Assembly: GCA_016704565.1 (NCBI GenBank) | Contig: JADIZV010000001.1 | Coordinates: forward strand, 1,240,001-1,304,000 | Source of the DNA: Candidatus Phosphoribacter baldrii | GTDB taxonomy: Bacteria > Actinomycetota > Actinomycetes > Actinomycetales > Dermatophilaceae | Direction: 5' to 3' | DNA: 64,000 bases | Shown here: positions 41,547 through 49,860 of the stretch, in pieces | How the letters are laid out: every line of letters starts with the position of its first letter | How positions within the stretch are numbered: position 1 is the first letter of the stretch | Notes under the pieces: generated by a model | Told to the model about the DNA's origin: nothing | What the model saw: only the letters and a program-made list of their open reading frames with translations | The model's database searches: none | Made by a program: the position numbers and the translations under genes

Positions 41547-41666
41547 CTCACGGCCACTCAGGTGAGGTGCGGCCCGCTGGCGCGGCAAGGAGCGCCGGTA
41601 TGCCGTGCCGTCCGTCGCGGGCACCGCGTGGCCATCCCTTCGTTTCGCGTGGGAGGAACCACCCGA

Positions 41667-43298
41667 ATGGCCAAGATCATCGCGTTCGACGAGGAGGCCC
41701 GCCGCGGTCTCGAGCGGGGGATGAACACCCTCGCCGACGCCGTCAAGGTGACCCTCGGTCCCAAGGGCCGCAATGTCGTCCTCGAGAAGAAGTGGGGCGC
41801 CCCCACGATCACCAACGATGGTGTGTCCATCGCCAAGGAGATCGAGCTGGAGGACCCCTTCGAGAAGATCGGCGCCGAGCTGGTCAAGGAGGTCGCCAAG
41901 AAGACCGACGACGTCGCCGGCGACGGCACGACGACGGCGACCGTCATCGCCCAGGCGATGGTCCGCGAGGGCCTGCGTAACGTCGCGGCCGGCGCCAACC
42001 CGATGGCCCTGAAGCGGGGCATCGAGAAGGCTGTCGACGCCGTCGTCAAGGAACTGCTTGCCACGGCGATCGACGTCGAGACCAAGGAGCAGATCGCGTC
42101 TACCGCGGCTATCTCCGCGGCTGACCAGCAGATTGGTGACCTCATCGCTGAGGCCATGGACAAGGTCGGCAAGGAAGGCGTCATCACCGTCGAGGACTCC
42201 AACACCATGGGCCTCGAGCTGGAGTTGACCGAGGGCATGCGGTTCGACAAGGGCTACATCTCGCACTACTTCGTCACCGACGCCGAGCGGATGGAGGCCG
42301 TCCTTGAGGACGCCTACGTCCTGGTCGTCAACTCGAAGATCTCGTCGGTCAAGGACCTGCTGCCGATCCTCGAGAAGGTCATGCAGTCGGGCAAGCCGCT
42401 GCTCATCATCGCCGAAGACCTCGACGGTGAGGCGCTGGCGACCCTGGTCGTCAACAAGATCCGTGGCACCTTCAAGTCGGTCGCCGTCAAGGCCCCCGGC
42501 TTCGGTGACCGTCGCAAGGCCATGCTCGGCGACATCGCCATCCTCACCGGTGGTCAGGTCATCTCCGAGGAGGTCGGCCTCAAGCTCGACTCCGCGGACC
42601 TGGACCTTCTCGGTCGCGCCCGCAAGGTCGTCGTCACCAAGGACGAGACGACGATCGTCGAGGCGTCCGAGGACCGCTCGGCCATCGAGGGCCGGATCGC
42701 CCAGATCAAGGCCGAGATCGAGAAGTCCGACTCGGACTACGACCGCGAGAAGCTTCAGGAGCGTCTGGCCAAGCTCGCGGGCGGTGTGGCGGTCATCAAG
42801 GCCGGCGCGGCGACCGAGGTCGAGCTCAAGGAGCGCAAGCACCGTATCGAGGACGCCGTTCGCAACGCGAAGGCTGCCGTCGAGGAGGGCATCGTCGCCG
42901 GTGGTGGCGTGGCCCTCATCCAGGCGGTCAAGAAGGCGTTCGAGTCGCTCAAGGTCGAGGGTGACGAGGCCACTGGCGCGAACATCGTTCGCGTCGCCGC
43001 CGAGGCTCCGCTCAAGCAGATCGCCGTCAACGCCGGCCTCGAGGGCGGCGTCGTCGTCGAGAAGGTCCGCAACCTGGGCAGCCCGCGCGAGGGCCTCAAC
43101 GCCGCGACCGGCGAATACGAGGACCTGGTCAAGGCCGGCATCATCGACCCGGTCAAGGTGACCCGGTCGGCGCTGCAGAACGCCGCGTCCATCGCTGCGC
43201 TGTTCCTCACCACCGAGGCGGTCATCGCCGACAAGCCGGAGAAGGCAGCGCCGGCGATGCCGGGCGGCGACGGCGGCATGGGTGGGATGGACTTCTAG
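41667..43298 (+). CDS. groEL: Chaperonin GroEL
   Basis: 543 aa, full-length 60 kDa chaperonin. VTLGPKGRNVVLEKKWGAPT, the ATPase segment VAGDGTTTATVIAQ, and the Gly-Met tail GGMGGMDF are present. It folds proteins with GroES; no groES is adjacent, as in the stand-alone groEL2 locus of actinobacteria. GGAGGA nine bases ahead supports the ATG at 41667. It is controlled by two CIRCE sites. The coding sequence contains no copy of the octamer, unlike most genes in the window, consistent with strong codon selection. Confidence 0.97.
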   Translation: MAKIIAFDEEARRGLERGMNTLADAVKVTLGPKGRNVVLEKKWGAPTITNDGVSIAKEIELEDPFEKIGAELVKEVAKKTDDVAGDGTTTATVIAQAMVREGLRNVAAGANPMALKRGIEKAVDAVVKELLATAIDVETKEQIASTAAISAADQQIGDLIAEAMDKVGKEGVITVEDSNTMGLELELTEGMRFDKGYISHYFVTDAERMEAVLEDAYVLVVNSKISSVKDLLPILEKVMQSGKPLLIIAEDLDGEALATLVVNKIRGTFKSVAVKAPGFGDRRKAMLGDIAILTGGQVISEEVGLKLDSADLDLLGRARKVVVTKDETTIVEASEDRSAIEGRIAQIKAEIEKSDSDYDREKLQERLAKLAGGVAVIKAGAATEVELKERKHRIEDAVRNAKAAVEEGIVAGGGVALIQAVKKAFESLKVEGDEATGANIVRVAAEAPLKQIAVNAGLEGGVVVEKVRNLGSPREGLNAATGEYEDLVKAGIIDPVKVTRSALQNAASIAALFLTTEAVIADKPEKAAPAMPGGDGGMGGMDF

Positions 43299-43382
43299 AG
43301 TCCGGATTTCTGAGCATGAGGTGAGGCGCTCGTCACGACGGCATGGCCGGCCGACGACGCCGAACTGAACAGCATGACGAGT

Positions 43383-43411
43383 GGGGCGGTCCCGGATGCC
43401 GGGGCCGCCCC
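43383..43411 (+). terminator. groEL terminator hairpin
   Basis: GGGGCGGTCCCGG pairs with CCGGGGCCGCCCC (one G-U) across a three-base ATG loop, 85 bases after the groEL stop. Confidence 0.75.
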
Positions 43412-43431
43412 TTCGGCGTATGGTCCCTCTC

Positions 43432-43968
43432 ATGCAGGGCTGGCTGGTCTGGTTGTTCCCGCCGTGGTGGCGTCGTCGGCATGGGGCGGCATACCGGGCG
43501 CTTCTGGAGGGCACCTCACTCACGCCGTCGACGGTGATCGGGGTGGTCGAGGCGGCGGCCCGCGCGTGGGCCGACCCGCGACGCAGCGGGCTCACCTTCC
43601 GGTCCGCGTCGGCGCTGCTGCTCGCCTCCCTTGCCCTGGCGTTCGGCTTCTTCGCCGGGTGGAGCGCCATTGCGCGGCAAGGCTCCTACGACACTGAGTG
43701 GCGGGTGGTCCAGTTCGTGACCATCGGGTATGCCGTGCTCGGCCTCTTCGTCGCCCGTCGCGGGCACCGGGTGGTCGGGACAGTGACCACGGCGGCGGCC
43801 GTGCTGGCGTTTCTGTGCCAGATGTCGATCCTCATGCCCGGGTGGCAGCGCGCCGATCTGCCGATCCGGTTCGCCGCGATGTGGTTCATGGCCCTGGCCT
43901 GCTGGGCCGGCTATTGGGCGGCATACGGGGTGCACGATCCGCGCCGGCATCCCCGTCCGGCCGGCTGA
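43432..43968 (+). CDS. Membrane protein of unknown function
   Basis: 178 aa. Basic N terminus (PPWWRRRHG) followed by four hydrophobic helices: ASALLLASLALAFGFFAGW, VQFVTIGYAVLGLFVA, VVGTVTTAAAVLAFLCQMSI and FAAMWFMALACWAGYWAAY. No known motif. The ATG at 43432 follows TATGGT (43419-43424) by seven bases, a leaderless promoter. The next gene begins one base after its stop, so they are likely co-transcribed. Confidence 0.72.
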   Translation: MQGWLVWLFPPWWRRRHGAAYRALLEGTSLTPSTVIGVVEAAARAWADPRRSGLTFRSASALLLASLALAFGFFAGWSAIARQGSYDTEWRVVQFVTIGYAVLGLFVARRGHRVVGTVTTAAAVLAFLCQMSILMPGWQRADLPIRFAAMWFMALACWAGYWAAYGVHDPRRHPRPAG

Positions 43969-43969
43969 C

Positions 43970-44632
43970 GTGGCCCGCGCGTGGAGTGAGCGGCCGGTCG
44001 TCGCCGCTTCCGAGGGCGACTGGCTGTTGCCCTACCTCAGCAGTTTCGGCACGGTCGGCGGGGTGGTCGGCTCGCAGTGGCCCCGGTATGCCGTGCTCCC
44101 ACCCACCGCGGACCAGGCCAGCGACGGGGAACTCGACCCCACGTTGGCGGCCACGCTTCGGGAGGTGCTCGGGCGGCATACTGACGACCCTGGCGACTGC
44201 GTGGCGGCCTTGTGGGAGGGCTGGGGCTTGGTCACCGGTGGTATGGCGATGAGTTGGCAGGGCCCGGGCAGATGGGACGCGCCGGTGGTGCGGATGGGAC
44301 CCACCTTGCCGGTCGACGTGGTGAACGCGCCTCGGTTCAGCCCGCCGCACCGGGGGCACCTGCTGTTCGGGGCCACGTTCGAGGAGTTGGGGCCGGCCCC
44401 GGTGGCGACGACGGACAACTGGGCGGGCAGCCACGGGCCGAGTCTGTTCTGGCCGAGATCCCGACAGTGGTGCTCGGGCGTCGAGATCGACGTCGTCGTC
44501 ACCATCGTCGGTGGCAGCGACGCGCTGGTGGACGACCTGCTCACCCTCCCGGGCGCGGTCGAGGTGGACTCCCTGGAGCGGCTGCGACGCGAGTGGCACG
44601 CCGACGGTTTCCCGCTCGCCGACGGCTACTAA
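43970..44632 (+). CDS. Conserved protein of unknown function
   Basis: 220 aa, soluble, Trp-rich; not recognised. Segments such as EGDWLLPYLSSFGTVGGVVG, ALWEGWGLVTGG and PSLFWPRSRQWCSGVEIDV suggest a folded domain with conserved aromatics. Starts with GTG one base after the preceding membrane-protein gene, implying a shared transcript. Confidence 0.65.
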   Translation: MARAWSERPVVAASEGDWLLPYLSSFGTVGGVVGSQWPRYAVLPPTADQASDGELDPTLAATLREVLGRHTDDPGDCVAALWEGWGLVTGGMAMSWQGPGRWDAPVVRMGPTLPVDVVNAPRFSPPHRGHLLFGATFEELGPAPVATTDNWAGSHGPSLFWPRSRQWCSGVEIDVVVTIVGGSDALVDDLLTLPGAVEVDSLERLRREWHADGFPLADGY

Positions 44633-44683
44633 CCCAGGCGTGTCCCAGCGGGCCGGCACTCAGCCGGACCTAGCCTATTGAGC

Positions 44684-45055
44684 ATGCCCGTCACGAGCCG
44701 CCGCGCCCGGTCAGCCAAGCGCCGCAAGCGACGGATGCAAGGCGTTGTCCACGATCTCACCGACACCCAGTGGTCGGCCCTGCTGGGCGCGTGGGGCGCC
44801 TGTGCCTATTGCGGCTCGCCCGACGATCTCCAGCGTGACTGCGTCCTGCCGATCTCCAGAGGCGGGCGCTACACCGTGGGGAATGTTGTCCCTGCCTGCC
44901 GCTCGTGCAACACGAGCAAGTGCAACGGCGAGGTAGGTCGGTGGTTGCGCCGGAAGGGCTTGGACGAGCAGGCGTTCCTGCTGCGGTTCAGCGAGATCCG
45001 AGCCCGCTTCGCCGACGACGTTGACTATCGACGGGACCCCGGCGCAGAGACCTGA
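44684..45055 (+). CDS. HNH endonuclease domain protein
   Basis: 123 aa. A compact HNH nuclease: zinc pairs CAYCG and CRSC, the catalytic DCVLPISRGG segment (DHV/H position reads DCV), and GNVVPACRSCNTSK. The usual histidine of the first HNH position is replaced by Cys, so activity is uncertain. The ATG at 44684 follows TAGCCT by seven bases, a leaderless promoter. It lies five bases from the convergent PlsC gene. Confidence 0.8.
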   Translation: MPVTSRRARSAKRRKRRMQGVVHDLTDTQWSALLGAWGACAYCGSPDDLQRDCVLPISRGGRYTVGNVVPACRSCNTSKCNGEVGRWLRRKGLDEQAFLLRFSEIRARFADDVDYRRDPGAET

Positions 45056-45060
45056 CCCCA

Positions 45061-45750
45061 CTAGTGGCCGTCGCGGGCGCGCAGTTCCTCGCGGGTGGGG
45101 TAGCGATCGGCATACTCCTGGCCGGTCACCTCGCGGATCCGAGCCATCAGCGCCTCGGTGGCCTCGCGCCACGCGGTCGGGTCGTCCTCGCGGCCGACCC
45201 ACGGCGAGGTGTCCAGCGGCGGCAGGTAGGTCACCGTGATCCGCTGGCTCGTGCCCTTGCCCCACGTCCAGCGCGGGCCACTGCCGTGCGCGCCCGACAC
45301 CGCGGCGGGGATGACCGGCACGCCCATGGGCAGCGCGACACGCATCGCGCCGGTGCGGCCGCGATACATCCGGCCGTCCGGCGAGCGGGTGCCCTCAGGG
45401 AAGATGCCCCACACGTCACCGCGGCGCAGGATCTCGCGTGCCGCGTCGAGCGCCGGTTGGGCGGCTTCCGCAGAGGCGGGCTCGATCGGCACCTGTCCGA
45501 TGGCCTTGAGGAACCACGCGAGCAGACGCCCCTTGGCGCCGGAGCCCCGGTAGTACTTGCTCTTGGCCACGAAGGTCACCCGCCGGCGCACCCCGAACGG
45601 CACGATCGCCGTCTCGATGACACCGGTGTGGTTGGCCGCCAACACGTAGCCCCCCGAGCGCGGGAGGTTCTCCTTCCCCAGCCAACGCGGAGCGTAGGCC
45701 AGTTTGAGGATCGGGCCGACGACCGCGAACTTGAGGAACCAGTACCACAC
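45061..45750 (-). CDS. PlsC-type 1-acyl-glycerol-3-phosphate acyltransferase
   Basis: 229 aa. One N-terminal membrane helix (WYWFLKFAVVGPILKLAY), then acyltransferase motifs: block I AANHTGVIE, block II YRGSGAKGRL, block III FPEGTRSPDG and block IV GVPVIPAAVSG. Block I has Glu where the family has Asp (HX4D), a conservative but unusual change at the charge relay. It would acylate lysophosphatidate in membrane lipid synthesis. The GTG at 45750 is preceded by TAGCAT eight bases upstream and gives the normal family start. Confidence 0.87.
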   Translation of the reverse strand: MWYWFLKFAVVGPILKLAYAPRWLGKENLPRSGGYVLAANHTGVIETAIVPFGVRRRVTFVAKSKYYRGSGAKGRLLAWFLKAIGQVPIEPASAEAAQPALDAAREILRRGDVWGIFPEGTRSPDGRMYRGRTGAMRVALPMGVPVIPAAVSGAHGSGPRWTWGKGTSQRITVTYLPPLDTSPWVGREDDPTAWREATEALMARIREVTGQEYADRYPTREELRARDGH

Positions 45751-45866
45751 GAGCCGCGATGCTAGTGGACTCCCAGCCACAGACCCACGATCCGGTATGC
45801 CGCGGGCCTCCGCGCCGCGGCATACCGGACTCGCGGGCTGCTCACCACGAAAGGCAACCGGCGCCC

Positions 45867-46154
45867 TCAGTGGACGAACAAGCCCCGGATCGCGTCCTCG
45901 GTCTGCTGGTAGCTCGTGCCCGCCCGGGCGGTGAGCTGGCCGATGGTGACGAGGTCTTCGCGAAGCCGGGTCTGCAGGGTCCGCCATTCAGCGAGGACGG
46001 ACTGCCACTCCGTCGCGGCGGTGCCGGTCCAGCTGCTCGACAGGCTGGACAGTCGGCTGGTCATCTCGGCGACGGACGCCTCGATGTCGCCGGCGATCCG
46101 GCCGATGTCAGCCGATGCGACGTGGATCCGATCGGTGTCGACGGTGAACGCCAT
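45867..46154 (-). CDS. WXG100-family protein (EsxA/B-like)
   Basis: 95 aa, helical hairpin with the central SSSWTGTAATEW turn. WXG100 proteins are secreted as dimers by type VII systems or serve as domains of such effectors. No ESX ATPase or partner gene is in the window, so this is a solitary copy. GAGGAG precedes the ATG. Confidence 0.85.
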   Translation of the reverse strand: MAFTVDTDRIHVASADIGRIAGDIEASVAEMTSRLSSLSSSWTGTAATEWQSVLAEWRTLQTRLREDLVTIGQLTARAGTSYQQTEDAIRGLFVH

Positions 46155-46312
46155 GGGTGCTCCTCGGTGTCGCCGCGCCGCCCCCGACGGTGCTGCGCGG
46201 ATGGGTCCCGGACACGTCGTCCGGGTCGCCTCCGACGGTAGGCGTTTTCGTCGACACCCCGCAGAAGTTATCCACAGGCCCCCTCGATGTGGACCGGCTA
46301 GCGTGAGCGGCG

Positions 46313-47077
46313 ATGATCCTCATCGACATCCCGATCTGGGCGGCCCACGGCACCGTCTTTGCGCATCTGGTCAGCGACGCCTCGTTCGAGGAGTTGCACG
46401 ACTTCGCGGCGCGCGTCGGCGTGCCACGCGGCGCCTTCGACGGGGACCATTACGACGTCCCGGAGCGCCGGTATGCCGCGTGCGTGGCCGCCGGGGCGAC
46501 TCCCGTCACGGGCGTGGAGCTTGCCCGCCGGGTTAACGCGAGTGGCCTGCGGTTGCGAAAACGCAAGGGTGAGAGGGGGATTCACCGATGGCTCGGCGTG
46601 CCGATCGGGGCGGGCGTCATCGCGGACATCGACTTGGTGGCCTCATCGTTGCCCACCCCCGACCTCGGCACGGGCGCGGCAGCCACGATCGTTCGGGACC
46701 GCAACAAGAGCTTCCTGCTGGTGCATTCGATCCGGCGTGGTTCTTGGGACTGTCCGGGCGGGCGCCGAGAGCCAGGGGAGAGTGTCGCCGAATGCGCTGC
46801 TCGGGAGCTGGCTGAGGAGACCGGCCTGACCCTCGAGCCCACCACTCTCGTTCCATGCGGCTATGAGCGGCTGACCGTCAGCGACCCGGCCCATTGGGCC
46901 GCGCCGCGCCCCCTGGTCCAGGTCTTCCTCGCCGACCTCTTGGCGGCTCGCCCGACAGTCACCCCGGGCGATGACGTCGATGCCGCCCGGTGGGTCTCGC
47001 ACGACGAGTTCCGCGAGTTGTGCCGTGAGCGGTTCTGGTGGCCGCTGGCGGCATACCTGTTCGATCTGGGTCCATGA
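46313..47077 (+). CDS. DUF4031-Nudix hydrolase fusion
   Basis: 254 aa. Residues 1-85 are DUF4031 (MILIDIPIWAAHGTVFAHLV, FDGDHYDVPERRY). Residues ~120-245 are a Nudix domain with the box GGRREPGESVAECAARELAE followed by ETGL. It should cleave a nucleoside diphosphate derivative; the substrate is unknown. The ATG at 46313 follows TAGCGT by eight bases (leaderless). It is divergent from the WXG100 gene. Confidence 0.85.
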   Translation: MILIDIPIWAAHGTVFAHLVSDASFEELHDFAARVGVPRGAFDGDHYDVPERRYAACVAAGATPVTGVELARRVNASGLRLRKRKGERGIHRWLGVPIGAGVIADIDLVASSLPTPDLGTGAAATIVRDRNKSFLLVHSIRRGSWDCPGGRREPGESVAECAARELAEETGLTLEPTTLVPCGYERLTVSDPAHWAAPRPLVQVFLADLLAARPTVTPGDDVDAARWVSHDEFRELCRERFWWPLAAYLFDLGP

Positions 47078-47140
47078 GACGACGACCGGGCCACTGTCAG
47101 CCCACGGCGAAACCTGTCGCCTCGGCGGCCGAGGGCTACC

Positions 47141-47146
47141 TAAGGT
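47141..47146 (+). promoter_or_regulatory. -10 box of a leaderless leader-peptide/MFS transcript
   Basis: TAAGGT lies seven bases before the GTG of the 12-codon upstream ORF. Confidence 0.5.
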
Positions 47147-47153
47147 GGCTGAC

Positions 47154-47192
47154 GTGACCCGATCCTGCCCTCGCTCGGCGGTCGGCGGGTGA
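47154..47192 (+). CDS. 12-codon leaderless upstream ORF before the MFS gene
   Basis: VTRSCPRSAVGG. The GTG at 47154 is placed seven bases after the -10 box TAAGGT (47141-47146), so a transcript would begin at or very near it. Its TGA overlaps the GTG of the MFS gene (GTGA), giving translational coupling. It has one cysteine codon and two arginine codons. Inferred; not a known peptide. Confidence 0.45.
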   Translation: MTRSCPRSAVGG

Positions 47193-48418
47193 CCTTTCCC
47201 ACGCGCTGGGGCCCACTGCGACACACGAACTTCCGGTGGTTCTTCTTCGGGGAGACGATCAACACCGCCGGCTCGTCGATGTCGGGGCTCGCGCTCGCCT
47301 TCGCGGTCCTGCACATCGACAACTCGCCGACGGCGCTGGGGGTGGTCGTGGCTGCCTGGACGGTGCCGATGGTGGGGTTCATGCTCATCGGCGGCGCACT
47401 GGCCGACCGCCTGCCACGGGCCCTGGTGCTGCGCGGGTGCAACCTCATCGAGGGCGTCACCCAACTGATCTCGGCCGCCCTCATCCTCACCGGCACCGCG
47501 CAGATCTGGCATCTCGTCGTGCTGCAGTTCATCGGCGGCACCGCCGTTGCGGTGAACTATCCCGCCTTCCACGGCATGGTTCCGATCCTGCTGCCGGAGG
47601 CCGACCGCAAGGCTGCCTATCTGATGCTGGGTCAGGCCCAAAGCGCGCTGCGGGTCCTCGGTCCGACCGTGGCCGGGATCATCGTTGCGGTGAGCAGCCC
47701 GGGCTGGGCGCTGCTCGTCGACGCCGCCACCTTCTTCGTCGCCGCCATCTTCCTCACCCTGCTGCGCCTGCCGGACAACGCTCGGCCTGACGCCGGGGAG
47801 AGCGTGCTGGCCGACTTCCGGGCGGGGTGGTCGTTCGCTCGATCTCTCGGGTGGGTGCTGCCGGTGGCCAGCCTGTCGCTGGTCTTCAACGCGGTCCACA
47901 GCGGGGCCATCACGGTGCTGGGGCCGGTGATCGCCAAAGCGACTGTGGGGGCGGAGGGTTGGGGGTTGGCGCAATCCGCGGAAGCCCTCGGACTGTTTGC
48001 CTTTGCTTTCGTGCTGTCGCGCGTGACCATCAGGCGCCCGTTGTTGGCCTGCCAATACGGCTTCCTGGCCAGCGCCGCGCCGATGCTCGCGCTGGCCTTC
48101 GCAGCCAAGGTGCTGCCACTGTCGGTCGCATTCCTTGTCAGCGGATGTGGCTTCTGCCTCATCAACCTCGCGTGGAACCTCACTGTCCAGGAGAAGGTCC
48201 CCGAGGCCATGCTGTCGCGGATCATGGCGATCGACGGGTTCTTCAGTTTCGTGGCCATGCCGATCGGGCAGCTGGCAGCGGGCCCGGCCAGCTCGTGGGT
48301 TGGCCCGCAGGACGTGCAGATCGGCGCGATGGTCATCGTCGTGGTGACGTTCCTTATCGGCGCGACCAGGCCGGCCATCCGCGGTCTGGCTCTGAACGGC
48401 CCGGCGCGCGATGCCTGA
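47189..48418 (+). CDS. MFS exporter
   Basis: 409 aa, 12 membrane helices. The MFS_3/enterobactin-exporter-like pattern is seen in NFRWFFFGETINTAGSSMSGLA and the loop 2-3 motif GGALADRLPRALVLRG. It probably exports a drug or siderophore-like molecule by proton antiport. The GTG start overlaps the stop of the short upstream ORF. No octamer copies occur inside this gene. Confidence 0.86.
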   Translation: MTFPTRWGPLRHTNFRWFFFGETINTAGSSMSGLALAFAVLHIDNSPTALGVVVAAWTVPMVGFMLIGGALADRLPRALVLRGCNLIEGVTQLISAALILTGTAQIWHLVVLQFIGGTAVAVNYPAFHGMVPILLPEADRKAAYLMLGQAQSALRVLGPTVAGIIVAVSSPGWALLVDAATFFVAAIFLTLLRLPDNARPDAGESVLADFRAGWSFARSLGWVLPVASLSLVFNAVHSGAITVLGPVIAKATVGAEGWGLAQSAEALGLFAFAFVLSRVTIRRPLLACQYGFLASAAPMLALAFAAKVLPLSVAFLVSGCGFCLINLAWNLTVQEKVPEAMLSRIMAIDGFFSFVAMPIGQLAAGPASSWVGPQDVQIGAMVIVVVTFLIGATRPAIRGLALNGPARDA

Positions 48419-48423
48419 CCGAG

Positions 48424-49179
48424 TCACCGCGCTGCGAAGACCCGCTCCAACTCGCGCCAGTGCCGTGCCTCGGCGGCGGCGTTGTATGCCGGGAGGTCGG
48501 CCATCGTGAAGCCGTGTGCCGCACCGGCATACAGCTCCCCGGTGAGGTCGCACCCGGCAGCCGTCGCGGCCGAGGCCATGGTCGCCTGGGCGTCCGCGGA
48601 CATCGACCCGTCGTTGTCCGCATACCCGAAGTAGACCCTGCCCCGCACCCGGTCGAGCACCGTGTGAGGGCTCTCGGCAGCGTCGGTCACGAGGCCGCCC
48701 GGGTGGAAGCCCGCGACGACGCCGACCCGCTCGGGCAGTGCGGCGGCGAGGGTCAGCCCGAGGCGTCCGCCCATGCAGTAGCCCACAACCCGGAAGGGCA
48801 GGCCCGCGTCCGTCACTGCGAGGTCGGCCAGATGCTCGAGGTATGCCGGTCCGTCCACGGCCCACAGCGCCGTGGTGAGCGACGGGATGAGAGTGCCGAA
48901 GAGGGCCATCCGATCGGCCTGCCGTTCGACGGTCAGCAGCGCGGGGTCGACAAGCGGCTGTCGGCCGACCCGGTAGAACGTGTTGGGGGCCAGGACGGCA
49001 TACCCCCAGGAGGCGACCCGCTCGACCATGTCGGCGATCCGGGGGCGCAACCCGATCGCGTCCATGATGAACAGCACGCCGGGCCAGGGGCCCGCGGCGG
49101 TCGGGTGCGCCAGGTAGGCGTCGCACGTGCCGTCCGGCATGGCGAGGTCGACGTGCTCCAGGCTCACCGCGTGGGTCAT
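48424..49179 (-). CDS. Dienelactone hydrolase family protein
   Basis: 251 aa alpha/beta hydrolase. The nucleophile is cysteine in VVGYCMGGRLGL; Asp in YADNDGSM and His in GAAHGFTM complete the triad, as in dienelactone hydrolases of chloroaromatic breakdown, although many members have other substrates. It begins four bases after the HD-domain gene, third in the operon with HelD. Confidence 0.87.
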   Translation of the reverse strand: MTHAVSLEHVDLAMPDGTCDAYLAHPTAAGPWPGVLFIMDAIGLRPRIADMVERVASWGYAVLAPNTFYRVGRQPLVDPALLTVERQADRMALFGTLIPSLTTALWAVDGPAYLEHLADLAVTDAGLPFRVVGYCMGGRLGLTLAAALPERVGVVAGFHPGGLVTDAAESPHTVLDRVRGRVYFGYADNDGSMSADAQATMASAATAAGCDLTGELYAGAAHGFTMADLPAYNAAAEARHWRELERVFAAR

Positions 49180-49183
49180 CGGG

Positions 49184-49855
49184 TCACACTCCGTCGATGT
49201 CGGGCCCCGCCAGGCGGTCGATCTCTCGGTCGAGGTTGACGCGCGCCTGCGGCTCCCATTGTGCCGCAGCGAAATCCGTGAGATACAGGCGAGGACGCTC
49301 GGCGAACGTTCGCAGCACCTCGGCCCGGGCCGCCCGGTATGCCGTGTCGGGGACGGCGGCATACTCCTGCCGGACCTGCTCGCAGTAGGCGTCGAACCGG
49401 TCAGGGTCTGAGCTGAGGATCCACAGGTCTGCATCGAGGAAGGCGCGGTCGAGGGAGGTCAGCGAGTCTCCGGAGTGGGTGGCGCTCAACCGGACCACGC
49501 GCTCGACCGCGGCGACGTCGGCGGCATCGGCGCCGAGGTCGGTCAAAACCCGGACCGCGAGCAAGGCGCTGTCGCCCTCGTTGGCTCCAGCAACCGCCAG
49601 GGGGTGGTAGACGGCGTCGTGGAACCAACCGCCGAGGCGACCGAGCAGCGCTGTGCGGGAGTCGATCTCCTCGACATCCTCGAGTTCCTCCAACGCCCAG
49701 AAGATCTCCACCAGGTGGGTCGTGCGGTGGTAGTGGCGCTGCGGCTCGGCCCACCGGCGTAGCAGGTCGGTCCCGGCGGCCTGGACCGCGTCGTCGAGGG
49801 CGTGAGGGACGAGCTCGGCGAGATCCTGTCTCCACCAACTGATGAGCGCGGGCAC
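49184..49855 (-). CDS. HD-superfamily metal-dependent phosphohydrolase
   Basis: 223 aa. Metal ligands are seen as HYHRTTHLVEIF (first His), GWFHDAVYHP (HD pair) and an acidic residue in FLDADLWIL. It resembles the predicted phosphohydrolases of COG4339; the substrate is unknown. Start is a GTG five bases after the HelD stop, so it is co-transcribed with HelD. Confidence 0.83.
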   Translation of the reverse strand: MPALISWWRQDLAELVPHALDDAVQAAGTDLLRRWAEPQRHYHRTTHLVEIFWALEELEDVEEIDSRTALLGRLGGWFHDAVYHPLAVAGANEGDSALLAVRVLTDLGADAADVAAVERVVRLSATHSGDSLTSLDRAFLDADLWILSSDPDRFDAYCEQVRQEYAAVPDTAYRAARAEVLRTFAERPRLYLTDFAAAQWEPQARVNLDREIDRLAGPDIDGV

Positions 49856-49860
49856 GCGCG

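Noticed and set aside
45867..46154. Type VII secretion locus
   Set aside because: Only one WXG100 gene; no EccC ATPase, mycosin or partner gene around it.
46268..46276. TTATCCACA, a perfect DnaA box
   Set aside because: A single copy upstream of the Nudix gene, with no cluster, AT-rich region or dnaA/dnaN nearby; not an origin.
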